In this document: piece after piece, positions 4,628-6,079 of the stretch | Layout: each line of letters begins with the position of its first letter | How positions within the stretch are numbered: position 1 is the first letter of the stretch | Source: an uncultured bacterium | GTDB lineage: Bacteria; Bacillota; Clostridia; Oscillospirales; Oscillospiraceae | Assembly (NCBI GenBank): GCA_905215425.1 | Contig: CAJMQD010000062.1 | Span: 1-6,079, forward strand | DNA: 6,079 nt | Direction of reading: 5' to 3' | Notes under the pieces: generated by a model | The model's database searches: none | What the model was told of the DNA's origin: nothing | The model's input: only the letters and a program-made list of their open reading frames with translations | Translations under genes and position numbers: made by a program

Positions 4628-6079
4628 ATGCGGGATGGATTCGTTAAGGTCGCCGCCGGCACGCCGGAGATTCGGGTGGCCGACTGCACCTATAACGCCC
4701 AGCAGATCATCGCCCTGATGAAGCAGGCGGAGGAGGGGCACATAAAGGTGCTGACCCTGCCGGAGCTGTGCGTCACGGGCTATACCTGCGGCGACCTGTT
4801 TTTGCAGGATACCCTGCTGGACGGGGCGTTAGACGCCCTGCGCGCCATTATGGAGGCCACCCGGGAGCTGGAGGTGCTCACCGCCCTGGGTATGCCCCTG
4901 CGTTCGGGAAACAAGCTGTATAACTGCGCCGTGGTCATCCAGCGGGGCCAGGTGGTGGCTGTGGTGCCCAAGACCTACATCCCCAACTACGGGGAGTTCT
5001 ACGAAAAGCGCTGGTTTACCAGCTGGGCGGGCGCGGAAGAGCACGGCTTCTCCGTCCGGGTGCCCGATCTGGAGGGAGAGTACGGCCCCTGGAGCCTGAT
5101 GTACGGGGCCTGCCCCCTGATCCAGTGCCCCGACATCCCCGGTCTCACCGTGGGCATCGAGATCTGCGAGGACCTCTGGGCGGCGGACGCCCCCTCCCGC
5201 ACCTTGGCACAGCAGGGTGCCACCCTGATCCTGAACCTGTCCGCCAGCAACGAGGTGGTGGGCAAGGCCGATTACCGCCGCAGCCTGGTGTGCGGCCAGT
5301 CCGCCCGGCTCATGTGCGGCTATGTGTACGCCGACGCCGGCGAGGGGGAATCCACCACCGATCTGGTGTTTGCGGGACACAACATGATCGCGGAAAACGG
5401 CGCCCTGCTGGCAGAGAGCCGGTTCACTACCGGCCTGACCGTCAGCGAGATCGACGTGCAGAAGCTGTGCTACGAGCGCCGTCGGGTGACCACCTTCTCC
5501 AACATGCCCGACGCCCCCTACGAGGTGGCCCAGTTCACGGTGGAGGAAACCGTTCTCACCCGCTCTATTCCCGCCAATCCCTTTGTCCCCGACGACCGCG
5601 AAAACCGGGAGGCCCGGTGTCAGGAGATTCTGAACATCGCCGCCAGCGGCCTGAAAAAGCGGCTGGCCCACACCCACGCCAAGACGGCGGTGGTGGGCCT
5701 GTCCGGAGGCCTGGACTCCACCCTGGCCCTGCTGATCACCGCCCGGGCCATGGCCATGCTGGGCCGGCCCATGACGGATATCACCGCCGTCACCATGCCC
5801 TGCTTCGGCACCACCAGCCGCACCAAGTCCAACGCCCAGATCCTGGCCGAGCGCATCGGCACCCAGTTCCGCACCATCGACATCGGCGAGGCGGTGAAGG
5901 TCCACTTCCGGGACATCGGCCAGTCCATGGACGACCTGTCCGTCACCTTTGAAAATGGACAGGCCCGGGAGCGCACCCAGGTGATTATGGACATCGCCAA
6001 CAAGCAGGGGGGCATGGTCATCGGCACCGGCGACCTGAGCGAGCTGGCCCTGGGCTGGGCCACCTATAACGGCGACCAC
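4628..6079 (+). CDS. nadE: glutamine-dependent NAD+ synthetase, C-terminus outside the window
   Basis: This enzyme makes the last step of NAD+ synthesis, converting nicotinic acid adenine dinucleotide to NAD+ with ATP and ammonia drawn from glutamine; it is cytoplasmic. The 484 visible residues begin MRDGFVKVAAGTPEIRVAD, typical of the long bacterial type. An N-terminal nitrilase-fold glutaminase (about 5-300) shows a full catalytic triad: E46 (LPELC), K115 (VPKTY) and nucleophile C180 (EICEDLW). The synthetase domain begins near 325, with the ATP-binding PP-loop SGGLDSTLA at 359-367. Conserved IGTGDLSELALGWATYNGDH runs to the edge. Long-form NadE is about 640-680 residues, so roughly 150-190 residues are missing only because the window ends. 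AAGGAGG at 4611-4617 is 10 nt before the ATG. It follows the GntR-family regulator but has its own promoter. Glutamine and ATP sites are intact as far as visible. Confidence 0.97.
   Translation, partial: MRDGFVKVAAGTPEIRVADCTYNAQQIIALMKQAEEGHIKVLTLPELCVTGYTCGDLFLQDTLLDGALDALRAIMEATRELEVLTALGMPLRSGNKLYNCAVVIQRGQVVAVVPKTYIPNYGEFYEKRWFTSWAGAEEHGFSVRVPDLEGEYGPWSLMYGACPLIQCPDIPGLTVGIEICEDLWAADAPSRTLAQQGATLILNLSASNEVVGKADYRRSLVCGQSARLMCGYVYADAGEGESTTDLVFAGHNMIAENGALLAESRFTTGLTVSEIDVQKLCYERRRVTTFSNMPDAPYEVAQFTVEETVLTRSIPANPFVPDDRENREARCQEILNIAASGLKKRLAHTHAKTAVVGLSGGLDSTLALLITARAMAMLGRPMTDITAVTMPCFGTTSRTKSNAQILAERIGTQFRTIDIGEAVKVHFRDIGQSMDDLSVTFENGQARERTQVIMDIANKQGGMVIGTGDLSELALGWATYNGDH

Noticed and set aside
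4394..4636. 13-bp direct repeat CTTTATGCGGGAT at 4394-4406 (end of the regulator gene) and 4624-4636 (nadE start), 230 bp apart
   Set aside because: A repeat of this length by chance is not rare in 6 kb, similarity does not extend beyond it, and both copies are fully explained as coding or start-site sequence. A remnant duplication cannot be excluded.
4829..6079. 416-residue minus-strand open frame opposite nadE
   Set aside because: It mirrors a clear NadE coding sequence and gives a low-complexity Gly/His/Ala-rich product with no recognisable motif.

Overview
The window is a moderately high-GC, tightly packed piece of bacterial chromosome. Strong AGGAGG-type ribosome binding sites, sigma-A-like promoters, strong preference for G or C at third codon positions and the gene families present suggest a GC-rich Clostridia member. 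A gut Oscillospiraceae relative such as the Flavonifractor/Oscillibacter group would fit, but this is an inference, not something the sequence proves. I see no mobile element, tRNA, rRNA or CRISPR array.

Left half, minus strand (about 2370 down to 1): one apparent operon of three genes read leftward from a near-consensus promoter at 2342-2370. The genes are a TerB-like/CbbX-type AAA+ ATPase (829-2286), a small single-domain cupin (497-832) and the N-terminal third of the tRNA methylthiotransferase MtaB (1-500, cut by the window edge). Both junctions are ATGA overlaps, so translation of the three genes is probably coupled. The ATPase start differs from the longest open frame: the promoter lies inside that frame, and the best start is a TTG at 2286 with a good ribosome binding site.

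Right half, plus strand: a divergent promoter at 2431-2459 drives a membrane protein (2599-3504) with a cytoplasmic zinc ribbon, one transmembrane helix, a BIG2-like Ig domain and a C-terminal bacterial SH3 domain. This looks like an envelope sensor or anchor. A strong terminator (3523-3557) closes it. A GntR/FadR-type regulator (3690-4409) then has its own promoter and terminator. The last gene is glutamine-dependent NAD+ synthetase nadE (4628 to the edge), with its own promoter and leader; it runs off the window after the ATP-binding PP-loop.

The plus-strand genes are therefore three separate transcription units. The regulator's target cannot be assigned, although nadE is its immediate neighbour. 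The divergent promoter region (2342-2500) contains three same-strand copies of the heptamer TGTTCCG, two of them exactly 20 bp apart, which could be a shared operator. The most interesting parts are this divergent control region, the ATPase/cupin/MtaB coupling and the zinc-ribbon/BIG2/SH3 protein facing the ATPase operon. No clearly new system is demonstrated.
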